Translations under genes and position numbers: made by a program
In this document: positions 1 through 8,195 of the stretch, piece by piece
Layout of the letters: every line of letters begins with the position of its first letter
How positions within the stretch are numbered: the first letter of the stretch is position 1
Notes under the pieces: generated by a model
Databases searched by the model: none
The model's input: only the letters and a program-made list of their open reading frames with translations
Told to the model about the DNA's origin: nothing
Assembly (NCBI RefSeq): GCF_000429645.1
Contig: NZ_AUCG01000016.1
Span: 310,001-374,000 of the forward strand
Origin: Niveispirillum irakense DSM 11586
Lineage (GTDB): Bacteria > Pseudomonadota > Alphaproteobacteria > Azospirillales > Azospirillaceae
Length of the DNA stretch: 64,000 bases
Reading direction: 5' to 3'

Positions 1-25
1 TTGGTCGGGGGACCGATAAACCGGG

Positions 26-337
26 TCAGGAAACCTTGGTCAGCGTCACATCCCGCGCCGTGCCCGCCCGCAGCGCATCCAGTTCCTTTTGCAGCTTGTC
101 AGCCCGGCTCTGGTGCTGGCGCTCAGCCTTGCGATGGTGATGCTGCCCAACCCAGACGGTAAGCCCCCCCAGAAGGAACCCGACCACCAGCGTCACCAAC
201 ACCAGCGCGAAGGCCGGCACCTCCACAAAGAAGGGGAACGGCCACAGGCTGAGTTGTACCGGCATCAGGTTGGAGACGGCGAAGGAGATGGCGATGACCG
301 TGAGCGGCAAGGTGATCAGCCAGGACAGGTAACGCAC
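26..337 (-). CDS. LapA-domain (DUF1049) inner-membrane protein
   Basis: Small predicted inner-membrane protein of the LapA family, 103 residues, the usual family size. Two hydrophobic segments, about residues 5-25 and 41-63, flank a short loop with the family-like SNLMPVQLSLWPF stretch. The tail after residue 66 is rich in His, Arg, Lys and Glu and is probably a cytoplasmic coiled coil. In E. coli the LapA/LapB pair tunes LpxC turnover and so LPS synthesis; that role is transferred from the family only, and no lapB is visible in the window. The start is GTG at 335-337. The gene runs towards the window edge and lies behind a separate terminated small gene, so it probably has its own promoter. 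Confidence 0.8.
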   Translation of the reverse strand: MRYLSWLITLPLTVIAISFAVSNLMPVQLSLWPFPFFVEVPAFALVLVTLVVGFLLGGLTVWVGQHHHRKAERQHQSRADKLQKELDALRAGTARDVTLTKVS

Positions 338-380
338 GGGGCTTGCTCTCTCTTGTTATCGGCCCGGATAGGGCGCCTGG

Positions 381-418
381 AAAAAAAGACGGCCCCGAAG
401 CATAACGCCGGGGCCGTC
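381..418 (-). terminator. Intrinsic terminator of the 46-residue membrane-protein gene
   Basis: A perfect 10-bp stem (388-397 with 409-418, GACGGCCCCG paired with CGGGGCCGTC) encloses an 11-nt loop. On the minus strand it is followed by seven consecutive T residues (A-run at 381-387 on the plus strand). This is a classic Rho-independent terminator for minus-strand transcription, about 90 bp after the stop of the gene at 505-645, and it separates that gene from the LapA-like gene. Confidence 0.85.
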
Positions 419-504
419 AAAAGTTTCCAGCAAATCCGCCATAACGGAGAATTTGGCGGAACAGGTGGCATGCGCAGAACAGGGACCAGACGCATGCCGG
501 GGGA

Positions 505-645
505 TCACACGATCATCGCCCCGATCAGCAGGGCGAAGGACAAGCCCAGCAGGGCGGTGGATACACGTTCCAACCGCTCCAGGCGCTCGCGCGCGCTACG
601 CAACGATCCGGCCATCTCGGCATAGGCACGTTGGGGTTGTGGCAT
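505..645 (-). CDS. Small single-span membrane protein, 46 residues
   Basis: Unrecognised small protein. From the ATG at 643-645 it has a charged amphipathic N-terminal half (AEMAGSLRSARERLERLERV, coiled-coil-like) and one C-terminal transmembrane segment (about residues 27-45, STALLGLSFALLIGAMIV), so it should be tail-anchored with the helix in the cytoplasm. Support for it being a real gene: a GGAGGG ribosome-binding site about 8 nt before the ATG and a strong intrinsic terminator just downstream. The longer in-frame version starting at 744 lacks a good ribosome-binding site. The heptad-like helix plus membrane anchor suggests an oligomerising accessory protein; function unknown. Confidence 0.6.
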   Translation of the reverse strand: MPQPQRAYAEMAGSLRSARERLERLERVSTALLGLSFALLIGAMIV

Positions 646-846
646 CCTCGACCCTCCATGGCAGACGCCTCGCAAGAGGCGCTGGTCGTAAAAAGCCGGT
701 CCGGCCACAATCGGGAGGGAGTTGCTGGGGGGCCTTTCTGTCACCCGGCTGCAACCGAACCGTCATGAAAGACTGCCCCCAATCGGGATCGGCCACAAGA
801 GATAAAGTCAGATTATAACCTTCTGTATCGGATTTCCGAAATTTCC

Positions 847-1473
847 TTAGTTGCGGCGCAACAGGAAAAGGCCCTGCTCCCCCAACCAATTGGCACGCGC
901 AGAAGCGGCAGGATGGGGCAGAGGGCGCTCGCCAGCGCCCAGAATGACACTGCGTTCTATCGATATGCCCGCATCATCGCACAGGGTGATGAAATCGCGG
1001 ATGGTGCAGAAGTGGATATTGGGCGTCTCATACCATTGATGGCCCAGCCGGTCGGTAACCGGCATCCGCCCCCGCAGCAACAATTCCATCCGCACCCGCC
1101 AATAGCCGAAATTGGGCAGGGAGATGATGGCATAGCGGCCAATCCGCACCAGATGTTCCAGCACCTCACGCGGGCGGCGGGTGGCCTGGAGCGTCTGGGA
1201 CAGGATGACATAGTCGAACCCGTCGGACGGATAATCCTTCAGGTCGGTATCAGCATCGCCCTGGATAACCGGCAGCCCATGACCGACGGAACAGCGCACC
1301 CCGTCCATCGACAGTTCCAGCCCCCGCCCGTCCACCTGCTTGCGGCGGACCAAAGCATGCAGCAATTCACCATCGCCGCAGCCGACATCCAGCACACGGG
1401 CGCCCGGCTGCACCCATTCGACAATCCGTTCCAGATCGGGCCTTATATGCCCGTTCGTCTCATGCCCCGCCAT
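847..1473 (-). CDS. metW: Methionine biosynthesis protein MetW
   Basis: SAM-dependent methyltransferase-fold protein of 208 residues, the normal size for MetW. The glycine-rich SAM motif ARVLDVGCGDGELLHAL lies at about residues 25-41, followed by the MetW-typical FDYVILSQTLQATRRPREVL region. MetW is found with MetX in many proteobacteria and is needed for full homoserine O-acyltransferase function, but its exact activity is not settled. It follows metX by about 7 bp on the same strand and is almost certainly cotranscribed with it. The start ATG at 1471-1473 immediately follows the metX stop. Confidence 0.93.
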   Translation of the reverse strand: MAGHETNGHIRPDLERIVEWVQPGARVLDVGCGDGELLHALVRRKQVDGRGLELSMDGVRCSVGHGLPVIQGDADTDLKDYPSDGFDYVILSQTLQATRRPREVLEHLVRIGRYAIISLPNFGYWRVRMELLLRGRMPVTDRLGHQWYETPNIHFCTIRDFITLCDDAGISIERSVILGAGERPLPHPAASARANWLGEQGLFLLRRN

Positions 1474-1480
1474 GATCAGA

Positions 1481-2695
1481 TCACCCTACCCTGGCGGCCA
1501 GGCCGCGCCGTTCCGCATTGCCATCCACGAATCCGCGCACGACCTGATAAAATTCCGGCTCATCCAGCAGGAAGGCGTCATGCCCCTTGTCGGTCGTGAT
1601 CTCCACGAAGCTGACATTGGCCGCCACGGAATTCAGCGCATGCACAACCGCGCGGCTTTCGCTGGTCGGGAACAGCCAGTCGGACGAGAAGCTGACCAGA
1701 CAGAAGCGCACCGGCGTGCCTGTGCGCTTGCCGTCCGGCCCCGTCACCTGGAAGGCATTGGCCAGCACCCCGCCATGGTCAGCCGCCAGATCGAAATAAT
1801 CCATGGCACGGGTGATATAGAGATAGGAGTTGGCGTCAAACCGCTCCACGAAGCTGATGCCCTGGTGGCGCAGATAGCTTTCCACCTGGAAATCGGCATC
1901 AAAGCCGAAGGTGACAGCCTTGCGATCCTGCAGGTTGCGGCCGAATTTGCGGTGCAGCGCCGCCTCGGACAGATAGGTGATGTGCGCCGCCATGCGCGCA
2001 ACCGACAGGCCCTTGGTCGGCTTTGTGCCCTTGTTCAGGTAATCACCGCCACACCATTCCGGATCGGCCATGATCGCCTGGCGGCCAACCTCATGAAAGG
2101 CGATGTTCTGGGCGCTGTGCCGGGCGGCGGTGGCGATGGGCAGGCAGCAATAAACCTTGTCCGGGTAGGAGACGGCCCATTGCAACACCTGCATCCCGCC
2201 CATGGACCCGCCAATGACGCAGAAAAGCTGGTCAACGCCCAGATACTCCACCAGCAGGCGCTGGGCCCGCACCATGTCTGCAATGGTGATGACGGGGAAA
2301 TCCAGCGCCCAGGGCTTGCCGGTGACGAGGTTCAGTTCCTTCGGCCCCTCGCTGCCCATGCAACTGCCGATGACGTTGGAACAGATGACGAAATAACGAT
2401 CGGTATCGATCGGCTTGCCGGGGCCGACCATCAGGTTCCACCAGCCGGGCTTGCCCGTCACCGGATGCTTTTCGGCAACGTAATGATCACCGGTCAGTGC
2501 ATGGCAGACCAGCACCGCGTTGGTGCGGTCGGCGTTCAATGTGCCATAGGTCTGATAGGCGATGCGGAAGCCGCCCAGTTCCACCCCGCTATCCAGCCGG
2601 AACGGCGTATCCTGGCCCAGAACGACGATCCTGGCCGGGGAAAGGGGCGGATTTCCAGGGGAAAGAACCTTGGTATCGGGAAGCGCGGCGGTCAT
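1481..2695 (-). CDS. metX: Homoserine O-acetyltransferase MetX
   Basis: Alpha/beta-hydrolase that acylates homoserine, the committed step of methionine synthesis in the cytoplasm. The nucleophile elbow GGSMGGMQ is present (Ser about 164), with the expected catalytic Asp about 339 ([10 protein letters not shown]) and His about 372 ([13 protein letters not shown]). The motif [14 protein letters not shown] is typical of the family, as is the 404-residue length. Whether the acyl donor is acetyl- or succinyl-CoA cannot be decided by eye. First gene of the metX-metW unit, divergent from the chorismate mutase gene across a 164-bp gap. No convincing SAM-II riboswitch was found in that gap. Confidence 0.95.
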   Translation of the reverse strand: MTAALPDTKVLSPGNPPLSPARIVVLGQDTPFRLDSGVELGGFRIAYQTYGTLNADRTNAVLVCHALTGDHYVAEKHPVTGKPGWWNLMVGPGKPIDTDRYFVICSNVIGSCMGSEGPKELNLVTGKPWALDFPVITIADMVRAQRLLVEYLGVDQLFCVIGGSMGGMQVLQWAVSYPDKVYCCLPIATAARHSAQNIAFHEVGRQAIMADPEWCGGDYLNKGTKPTKGLSVARMAAHITYLSEAALHRKFGRNLQDRKAVTFGFDADFQVESYLRHQGISFVERFDANSYLYITRAMDYFDLAADHGGVLANAFQVTGPDGKRTGTPVRFCLVSFSSDWLFPTSESRAVVHALNSVAANVSFVEITTDKGHDAFLLDEPEFYQVVRGFVDGNAERRGLAARVG

Positions 2696-2755
2696 TACAA
2701 GTCCTGCACAAACCGCGCCGATTGCCGGGCGGCGGCATCGGCGGCCGGGTGCCTA

Positions 2756-2785
2756 CAGCTAGGGAACCGGCCCGGCGGGTGTCAA
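2756..2785 (-). promoter_or_regulatory. Candidate sigma-70 promoter for metX-metW
   Basis: On the minus strand a perfect -35 TTGACA (2780-2785) is followed after 18 bp by TAGCTG (2756-2761), or after 17 bp by CTAGCT. It lies about 60-90 bp upstream of the metX start in the divergent spacer. The -35 is strong and the -10 only fair. Confidence 0.45.
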
Positions 2786-2859
2786 TGTTTTCTTTGCTTT
2801 TGGAACAGTGCCCGCTTACTACTATCCGGCCCTGTACGGTAGATTTTTTCCGGCTTTCC

Positions 2860-3726
2860 ATGTCCCCCACACCCACGCTGGACGACCTGCGCCGCGAGAT
2901 CGATGAGATCGACGTGGCCATCCACAAGCTCCTGATGCGGCGCACCGAAGTGGTGCAGGAAGTCGCCAAGGTGAAGCCGGCGGGACGTCCCTCCATCCGG
3001 CCCGGCCGGGAGGCGGAGATTATCCGTGCCCTGGTCACCCGCCATGACGGCCTGTTCCCGGTGCCGGCCCTGGTCCGCATCTGGCGGGAGATGGTGGCCG
3101 CCTTGACCCGCATCCAGGGGCCACTCGCCGTCGCCGTCGTCTGCCCGGACGATCAGCGCAGCGCCCTGTGGGACAATGCCCGCGACCATTTCGGCAGTTC
3201 CACCCCGGCTTTTGCCGTCAACACCCCCATGGCCGCCATGCGCGCCGTGTCGGATGGTAATGCCGTGCTGGCCGTCGTGCCCTGGCCGGAGGAAGAGGAT
3301 CAGGACGCCTGGTGGCGCTTCCTTGTCTCCCCCGACCCGAAAACGCCGCGCATCATCGCCCGCCTGCCTTTCCTGCGCTATACCGGCCAGCAGGTCGGGC
3401 GCGAGGGGGGGGACGCCCTGGTCCTGGCTGCTGTGCCCATGGAAGCCACCGGCGATGACCGCACCCTGCTGGCGGTGGAATTCACCCAGGATATCAGCCG
3501 TGGCCGGTTGAAGGATGTGCTGGAGGCGGTGGGCTTCACCACCTTGCAGCTCCGCACCCATCATCTGCCCGGCGGGGCCGGGGCCGTGCATCTGGTCGAG
3601 GTGGTCGATTTCGTCCCCTCCGACGATCCGCGTCTGGCGGCGGTTGCGGCCAAGCTGGGCGACAATGCCGTGCGCGTGCTGCCCATCGGCGCCTATGCCA
3701 CCCCCATCATGCTGACCCGGCCCTGA
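2860..3726 (+). CDS. Chorismate mutase (AroQ) with P-protein-like C-terminal region
   Basis: A 288-residue protein. Residues about 5-92 are an AroQ-type chorismate mutase helix bundle (LRREIDEIDVAIHKLLMRR, then VAKVK and REAEIIRAL), converting chorismate to prephenate. Residues about 95-195 resemble the first lobe of a prephenate dehydratase (a VVP stretch after AVSDGNAVLA, compare GVVPIEN). Residues about 200-285 look like an ACT domain (TLLAVEFTQDISRGRLKDVLEAVGF ... VEVVDF). The second dehydratase lobe with its TSR/TRF signature is not seen, so the protein is probably a mutase with a degenerate P-protein tail that may sense an aromatic amino acid. Start ATG at 2860 fits the homologous region; the frame upstream is not protein-like. 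It is followed after 69 bp by hisC. Confidence 0.82.
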   Translation: MSPTPTLDDLRREIDEIDVAIHKLLMRRTEVVQEVAKVKPAGRPSIRPGREAEIIRALVTRHDGLFPVPALVRIWREMVAALTRIQGPLAVAVVCPDDQRSALWDNARDHFGSSTPAFAVNTPMAAMRAVSDGNAVLAVVPWPEEEDQDAWWRFLVSPDPKTPRIIARLPFLRYTGQQVGREGGDALVLAAVPMEATGDDRTLLAVEFTQDISRGRLKDVLEAVGFTTLQLRTHHLPGGAGAVHLVEVVDFVPSDDPRLAAVAAKLGDNAVRVLPIGAYATPIMLTRP

Positions 3727-3795
3727 TCTGTCCTGATCAAGGACAGGTCGCCCGGCCCTAAGCCTTTCCACCGTCCTCCTGCCAAGGTTGCCTTC

Positions 3796-4893
3796 ATGAC
3801 CGGCCCGATCCCCAATCCCGGTATCCTGGACATCGCCCCCTATGTCGGCGGGGAGGCCCATGCCCCCGGTGCCGACCGGTTGATCCGGCTGGCCTCCAAT
3901 GAAGGCGCCCTGGGTCCCAGCCCCAAGGCGATGGAAGCCTATCGCAACCTGACGGGGGAGCTTCACCGCTATCCCGATGGCACAGCCAAGGCCCTGCGGG
4001 AGGCGATCGGACGCCGCTATGGCTATGATCCGGCGCGCATCGTCTGCGGCGCTGGCTCGGACGAGCTCCTGCAGCTTCTCGCCAAATGCTATGCCGGGCC
4101 GGGGACGGAGGTACTTTATTCCCGTCACGGCTTCCTGATCTATCCGATTGCCGCCAAGTCGGTGGGCGCCACCGCCGTGGCCGCCCCGGAAACGAACCTG
4201 AAATCCGATGTGGATGCCCTGCTGGCGCGGGTGAATGAACGCACGCGCATCGTCTTCATCGCCAACCCGAACAACCCGACCGGCAGTTATCTGACCGCGC
4301 GCGAACTGACCCGCCTGCATGCCGGCCTGCCCGAGCATGTGCTGCTGGTGATTGATGCCGCCTATGCGGAATTTGTGCGCACCAATGATTACAGCTCCGG
4401 CGCGGAACTGGTGGAAAGCTTCCCCAACGTCGTCATGACGCGGACCTTCTCCAAGATTTACGCGCTGGGCGGGCTGCGGCTGGGCTGGGCCTATTGCTCC
4501 AGCAATGTGGCCGATGTGCTGAACCGGGTGCGCGGGCCCTTCAACATCTCCTCTTCCGCTATCGCCGCCGGCGTGGCCGCGATGGAGGATGTGGAATTCG
4601 TTGAGAAGTCCCGCATCCTGAATGACGAGAACCGCAACTGGTTCGTGGAACAGGTGCAGGCGCTGGGCCTGAAGGTCCATCCGTCCGTCGCCAATTTCGT
4701 GCTGGTCGATTTCAGCGAGCAGTTGGGCCAGAAGGCCGACCCGGAAGCCGCCCGGCAATTGCTGAAATCACGCGGCATCCTGGTCCGCCAGATGAGTTCC
4801 TACGGCCTGGGCAACTGCCTGCGCATCTCCATCGGCCTGCGGGAAGAGATGGAGCAGGTGGTGAAGGGCTTGGCTGATTGGGTGCATGGATAA
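3796..4893 (+). CDS. hisC: Histidinol-phosphate aminotransferase
   Basis: PLP-dependent fold-type I aminotransferase, 365 residues. Typical HisC features: LASNEGALGPSPKA near residue 32, HRYPDG at 57, the NPNNPTG signature at about 157-163, and the PLP-binding lysine in TFSKIYALGGLRLGW (Lys about 220). It should transaminate imidazole-acetol phosphate in histidine synthesis. In this gene order, between a chorismate mutase and a prephenate dehydrogenase, this HisC type often also serves aromatic amino acid transamination; that dual role is inference. Same strand as both neighbours, with gaps of 69 and 98 bp, so an operon is likely. Confidence 0.94.
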   Translation: MTGPIPNPGILDIAPYVGGEAHAPGADRLIRLASNEGALGPSPKAMEAYRNLTGELHRYPDGTAKALREAIGRRYGYDPARIVCGAGSDELLQLLAKCYAGPGTEVLYSRHGFLIYPIAAKSVGATAVAAPETNLKSDVDALLARVNERTRIVFIANPNNPTGSYLTARELTRLHAGLPEHVLLVIDAAYAEFVRTNDYSSGAELVESFPNVVMTRTFSKIYALGGLRLGWAYCSSNVADVLNRVRGPFNISSSAIAAGVAAMEDVEFVEKSRILNDENRNWFVEQVQALGLKVHPSVANFVLVDFSEQLGQKADPEAARQLLKSRGILVRQMSSYGLGNCLRISIGLREEMEQVVKGLADWVHG

Positions 4894-4916
4894 TCCCAGC
4901 CCCATCGGCATCGTTG

Positions 4917-4950
4917 TGCCGGCCATGGGATTGGATGATCCCGGCCGGCA
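4917..4950. repeat. Imperfect hairpin between hisC and tyrC
   Basis: Inverted repeat of 13 paired bases with a 2-nt bulge: TGCCGGCC (4917-4924) with GGCCGGCA (4943-4950), and inner GGGAT (4927-4931) with ATCCC (4938-4942). No T-run follows, so it is not a clear terminator. It may attenuate or process the hisC-tyrC transcript. Confidence 0.5.
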
Positions 4951-4991
4951 TGATAGTGACGGTGGCTTAACTCCCCGAAGGTAGCTTTCCC

Positions 4992-5876
4992 ATGACCGCC
5001 CCGCTTTTTACCCGCGTCGCCATTGTCGGCTTCGGCCTGATCGGTTCCTCGATCGCGCGGTGCGTGGCGGAATATCCGGGGCTGGCCGGGGATGTTGTCT
5101 GTATCGACCGCAGCCAGGCCGTTTGCGACCGGGTGATGGAACTGGGGCTGGCCGCCACCGCCAGCCCGGATCCGGCGCTCGCCGCCACGGCTGATCTGGT
5201 GGTGCTGGCCACACCCATCGGGGCCTTCGCCGATCTGGGCGCCGTGATCTGCCCGCATCTGAAGCCCGGCACCATCCTGACCGATGTCGGGTCGGTGAAA
5301 CAGTCGGTGCTGCGTGATATCGGCCCGCATGTGCCCGAGGGCGTGCATTTCATCCCCGGCCATCCGCTGGCCGGCACCGAACATTCCGGCCCCGATGCCG
5401 GGTTTGCCGCCCTGTTCAAGAACCGCTGGTGCATCCTGACCCCGCCTCCGGGCGCGAACCCGGATGCGGTGGAGAAGCTGGCCGCCTTCTGGCGCGGCTG
5501 CGGCAGCCAGTTGGAGATGATGGAGCCCGGCCACCATGACCGGGTGCTGGCCATCACCAGCCATCTGCCGCACTTGATCGCCTATACCATCGTCGGCACG
5601 GCGACCGATCTGGAAGACCATCTGAAATCGGAAGTGATCCGGTTTTCCGCCAGCGGCTTCCGCGATTTCACCCGCATCGCCGCCAGCGACCCCGTGATGT
5701 GGCGCGACATTTTCCTGAACAACCGGGAAGCCGTGCTGGAAGTGATCCAGCGCTTCACGGAAGATTTGACCGCGTTGCAGCGTGCCATCCGCTGGGGCGA
5801 GGGGGAAAAGCTGGAAGAATTATTCACCCGCACCCGCGCCATCCGCCGGTCCATCATCGACGCGCGGCAGGCCTGA
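4992..5876 (+). CDS. tyrC: Prephenate/arogenate dehydrogenase
   Basis: Oxidative decarboxylase of tyrosine synthesis, 294 residues, matching the TyrA/TyrC family. The N-terminal Rossmann motif VAIVGFGLIGSSIAR is at about residues 9-23. LATPIGAFADL and TDVGSVKQSV follow, then the catalytic-region motif HFIPGHPLAGTEHSG, where His contacts the substrate in characterised homologues, and a C-terminal helical dimerisation region. There is no chorismate mutase or ACT fusion; the mutase is a separate gene upstream. Substrate choice (prephenate or arogenate) cannot be told from sequence. Last gene of the CM-hisC-tyrC block. Confidence 0.93.
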   Translation: MTAPLFTRVAIVGFGLIGSSIARCVAEYPGLAGDVVCIDRSQAVCDRVMELGLAATASPDPALAATADLVVLATPIGAFADLGAVICPHLKPGTILTDVGSVKQSVLRDIGPHVPEGVHFIPGHPLAGTEHSGPDAGFAALFKNRWCILTPPPGANPDAVEKLAAFWRGCGSQLEMMEPGHHDRVLAITSHLPHLIAYTIVGTATDLEDHLKSEVIRFSASGFRDFTRIAASDPVMWRDIFLNNREAVLEVIQRFTEDLTALQRAIRWGEGEKLEELFTRTRAIRRSIIDARQA

Positions 5877-5944
5877 GGGGCCCTTCCCCCCTCCCCCTCA
5901 TCCGAATGACCCGGCCGCCCTCCCCCGATGACGGCATGCGCCAT

Positions 5945-5973
5945 CTTGTAAGCCCCGGCCACTTTGATAGGCT
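5945..5973 (+). promoter_or_regulatory. Candidate promoter for eutBC-kinase operon
   Basis: CTTGTA (5945-5950) and TAGGCT (5968-5973) are separated by 17 bp, about 35 bp upstream of the GTG start of eutB. Both boxes are moderate matches. The 130-bp gap is too short for a cobalamin riboswitch and none is seen. Confidence 0.35.
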
Positions 5974-6006
5974 GGCGCCACATTATCGTCGCCAGGGGGA
6001 TTAAGC

Positions 6007-7392
6007 GTGGGCTTCGCCGCGACACTGGGCCGGACACAATACCGGTTCGATGATCTGGGCACCCTGCTGGCCAAGGCAGGGCCCGCCCGTTCCGGCGATG
6101 TGCTGGCCGGGGTCGCTGCCGCCAGCGATGCTGAACGGGTAGCCGCCCGGCTGGCGCTGGCCGATGTGCCGCTGAAAACCTTCCTGTCCACTGACCTGAT
6201 CCCCTATGAGGCGGATGAGGTGACGCGCCTGATCATGGACAGCCATGAGGGTACCGCCTTCGCGCCTGTATCCGCGATGACGGTGGGGCAGTTCCGCGAC
6301 TGGCTGCTGTCGGATGCGGCGGATGGCCCGGCCCTGGCCGCCTTATCGCCCGGCCTGACCCCGGAAATGGTGGCCGCCACATCCAAGCTGATGCGCAACC
6401 AGGACCTGATCGCCGTGGCGCGCAAATGCCGGGTGGTCAGCCGCTTCCGCACCAGCATCGGCCTGCCCGGCCGCCTGTCCGTGCGCTTGCAGCCCAACCA
6501 CCCGACGGATGATCCAACGGCCATTGCCGCCGCCATCCTGGATGGGTTGATGTATGGCTGCGGTGATGCCGTGATCGGCATCAACCCCGCCACCGACACG
6601 GTCGGCAGCAGTCTGGACCTTCTGTCCATGATGGACGAGATGCGGCGGCGCTGGGATGCGCCGGTGCAGACCTGCGTGCTGGCCCATGTCACCACCATGA
6701 TGCAGGTGATGGAGCGCGGCGGCCCGGTTGATCTGGTCTTTCAGTCCATTGCCGGGTCGCAGGCCGCCAACCGCGCCTTCGGTGTGGATTTATCCCTGCT
6801 GGCCGAAGCGCAGGAGGCCGCATTGGCCCTGAAGCGCGGCACCATCGGCGACAATGTGATGTATTTTGAAACCGGCCAGGGCAGCGCCCTGTCCGCTGAT
6901 GCCCATCACGGGCTGGACCAGCAGACGATGGAGGTGCGGGCCTATGCCGTGGCACGGCACTTCCGCCCGCTGCTGGTCAACAGCGTCGTCGGCTTCATCG
7001 GGCCGGAATATCTTTATGACGGCAAACAGATCACCCGCGCCGGGCTGGAGGATCATTGCTGCGGCAAGCTGCTGGGCCTGCCGATGGGGGTGGATGTCTG
7101 CTACACCAACCATGCAGAAGCCGATCAGGATGATATGGACAATCTGCTGACCCTGCTGGGGGTGGCCGGCTGTTCCTACATCATGGGCGTGCCGGGGGCC
7201 GATGACATCATGCTGTCCTACCAGAGCACATCCTTCCATGATGCGCTTTATGTCCGCTCGGCCCTGGGCCTGCGCCCGGCACCGGAATTTGAGGCCTGGC
7301 TGGCCCGGATGGGGGTGATGGATGGCAACGGTCGGATGCGCCCGGCCTTGGACGGCACCGGCGCCGGACGCCTGCTGGCGGGAACGCTTTGA
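6007..7392 (+). CDS. eutB: Ethanolamine ammonia-lyase large subunit
   Basis: Catalytic subunit of the adenosylcobalamin-dependent enzyme that splits ethanolamine into acetaldehyde and ammonia. At 461 residues it covers the whole family length and starts with the family-typical pattern TQYRFDDLGTLLAKAGP-RSGDVLAGVAA. Other recognisable stretches are VGSSLDLLSMMDEM, MQVMERGGPVDLVFQSIAG and GMCYTNHA-like DVCYTNHAEADQDDMDN. The start is GTG at 6007, preceded by AGGGGG at a good distance; an ATG would lose conserved N-terminal residues. It overlaps eutC by one base. No microcompartment shell, permease or reactivase genes are near, so this is the minimal, carboxysome-free form. Confidence 0.96.
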   Translation: MGFAATLGRTQYRFDDLGTLLAKAGPARSGDVLAGVAAASDAERVAARLALADVPLKTFLSTDLIPYEADEVTRLIMDSHEGTAFAPVSAMTVGQFRDWLLSDAADGPALAALSPGLTPEMVAATSKLMRNQDLIAVARKCRVVSRFRTSIGLPGRLSVRLQPNHPTDDPTAIAAAILDGLMYGCGDAVIGINPATDTVGSSLDLLSMMDEMRRRWDAPVQTCVLAHVTTMMQVMERGGPVDLVFQSIAGSQAANRAFGVDLSLLAEAQEAALALKRGTIGDNVMYFETGQGSALSADAHHGLDQQTMEVRAYAVARHFRPLLVNSVVGFIGPEYLYDGKQITRAGLEDHCCGKLLGLPMGVDVCYTNHAEADQDDMDNLLTLLGVAGCSYIMGVPGADDIMLSYQSTSFHDALYVRSALGLRPAPEFEAWLARMGVMDGNGRMRPALDGTGAGRLLAGTL

Positions 7393-8195
7393 TGAGCGAT
7401 AACGAGGCTTTCGACGGTCCTTGGGCGCGGCTGCGGCGGATGACGCCGGCCCGTGTCGGGCTGGGACGCACGGGTGACGGGCTGCCCACAGCCCGGCTGC
7501 TGGAATTTCAGGCCGCCCACGCCCTGGCGCGCGATGCCGTTCACCAGCCGCTGGATGCCGATGCGCTGGCTGACCAGCTTTGCTCCGAACCCCATCTGAT
7601 GGTGCGCAGTCAGGCGCCGGACCGGGCGACATATCTCCAGCGGCCCGACCTGGGCCGGCGGCTGCATCCGGAGGACGCCACCGCGCTGTCGGCGATGAGT
7701 TGCCCGTCCGGGGGCCGGCACGATGGATATGCGGCCGTGATCGTGCTGGCGGACGGGCTGTCCGCCCGCGCGCTGCATGATCATGGCGTCCCGCTGCTGC
7801 GCGCCCTGCTGCCGCATCTGGAAGGCTGGGAACTGGCCCCTATCGTCATTGCCCGTCAGGCGCGCGTGGCCCTGGGCGATGATGTCGCCGCTGCGCTGAA
7901 CGCGCGCATGGTGCTGATGCTGATCGGGGAGCGGCCAGGATTGAGCGCGGCCGACAGTATCGGCGCCTATCTGACCTTCCAGCCGCGACCGGGCATGAGC
8001 CGGGATGCCGAGCGCAACTGCGTATCCAACATCCGTCCCGACGGGCTGCCCCTGGCCGTCGCCGCCGATACCATCGCCTTTCTGATGCGGGAGGCACAGC
8101 GCCTGAAGCTGACCGGTATCGGCCTGAAAGCGGACCGCCCGCCGGCTCTGGGCGAAACCATCAAGTCCCCCGCCACCCTGACGGCGCCACAATGA
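7392..8195 (+). CDS. eutC: Ethanolamine ammonia-lyase small subunit
   Basis: Light chain of ethanolamine ammonia-lyase, 267 residues from the ATG at 7392 (a TTG one codon earlier is also possible). The signature ARVGLGRTGDGLPTARLLEF and the following AHALARDAVHQPLD are strongly conserved in EutC. Later FQPRPGMSRDAERNCVSNIR and GLPLAVAADTIAFLMREA close the subunit. It helps bind the cobalamin cofactor in the heteromeric enzyme. The eutB stop TGA (7390-7392) and the eutC ATG share a base, and the eutC stop overlaps the kinase start (ATGA), so translational coupling across three genes is likely. Confidence 0.95.
   Translation: MSDNEAFDGPWARLRRMTPARVGLGRTGDGLPTARLLEFQAAHALARDAVHQPLDADALADQLCSEPHLMVRSQAPDRATYLQRPDLGRRLHPEDATALSAMSCPSGGRHDGYAAVIVLADGLSARALHDHGVPLLRALLPHLEGWELAPIVIARQARVALGDDVAAALNARMVLMLIGERPGLSAADSIGAYLTFQPRPGMSRDAERNCVSNIRPDGLPLAVAADTIAFLMREAQRLKLTGIGLKADRPPALGETIKSPATLTAPQ

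Noticed and set aside
2696-2859. SAM-II or other SAM riboswitch before metX
   Set aside because: Common upstream of alphaproteobacterial metX, but the minus-strand leader lacks the conserved SAM-II core and pseudoknot pairing; only a promoter-like pair was seen.
3728-3746. Hairpin after the chorismate mutase gene as terminator
   Set aside because: CTGTCC/GGACAG pairing is short and has no T-run, and hisC follows closely on the same strand.
2782-4758. 658-residue minus-strand open frame
   Set aside because: Antisense shadow of the chorismate mutase and hisC genes; His/Gly/Gln-rich composition without domains, typical of reverse frames in GC-rich DNA.
5877-6006. Cobalamin riboswitch before eutB
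   Set aside because: The gap is only 130 bp and has no B12-box-like motif.
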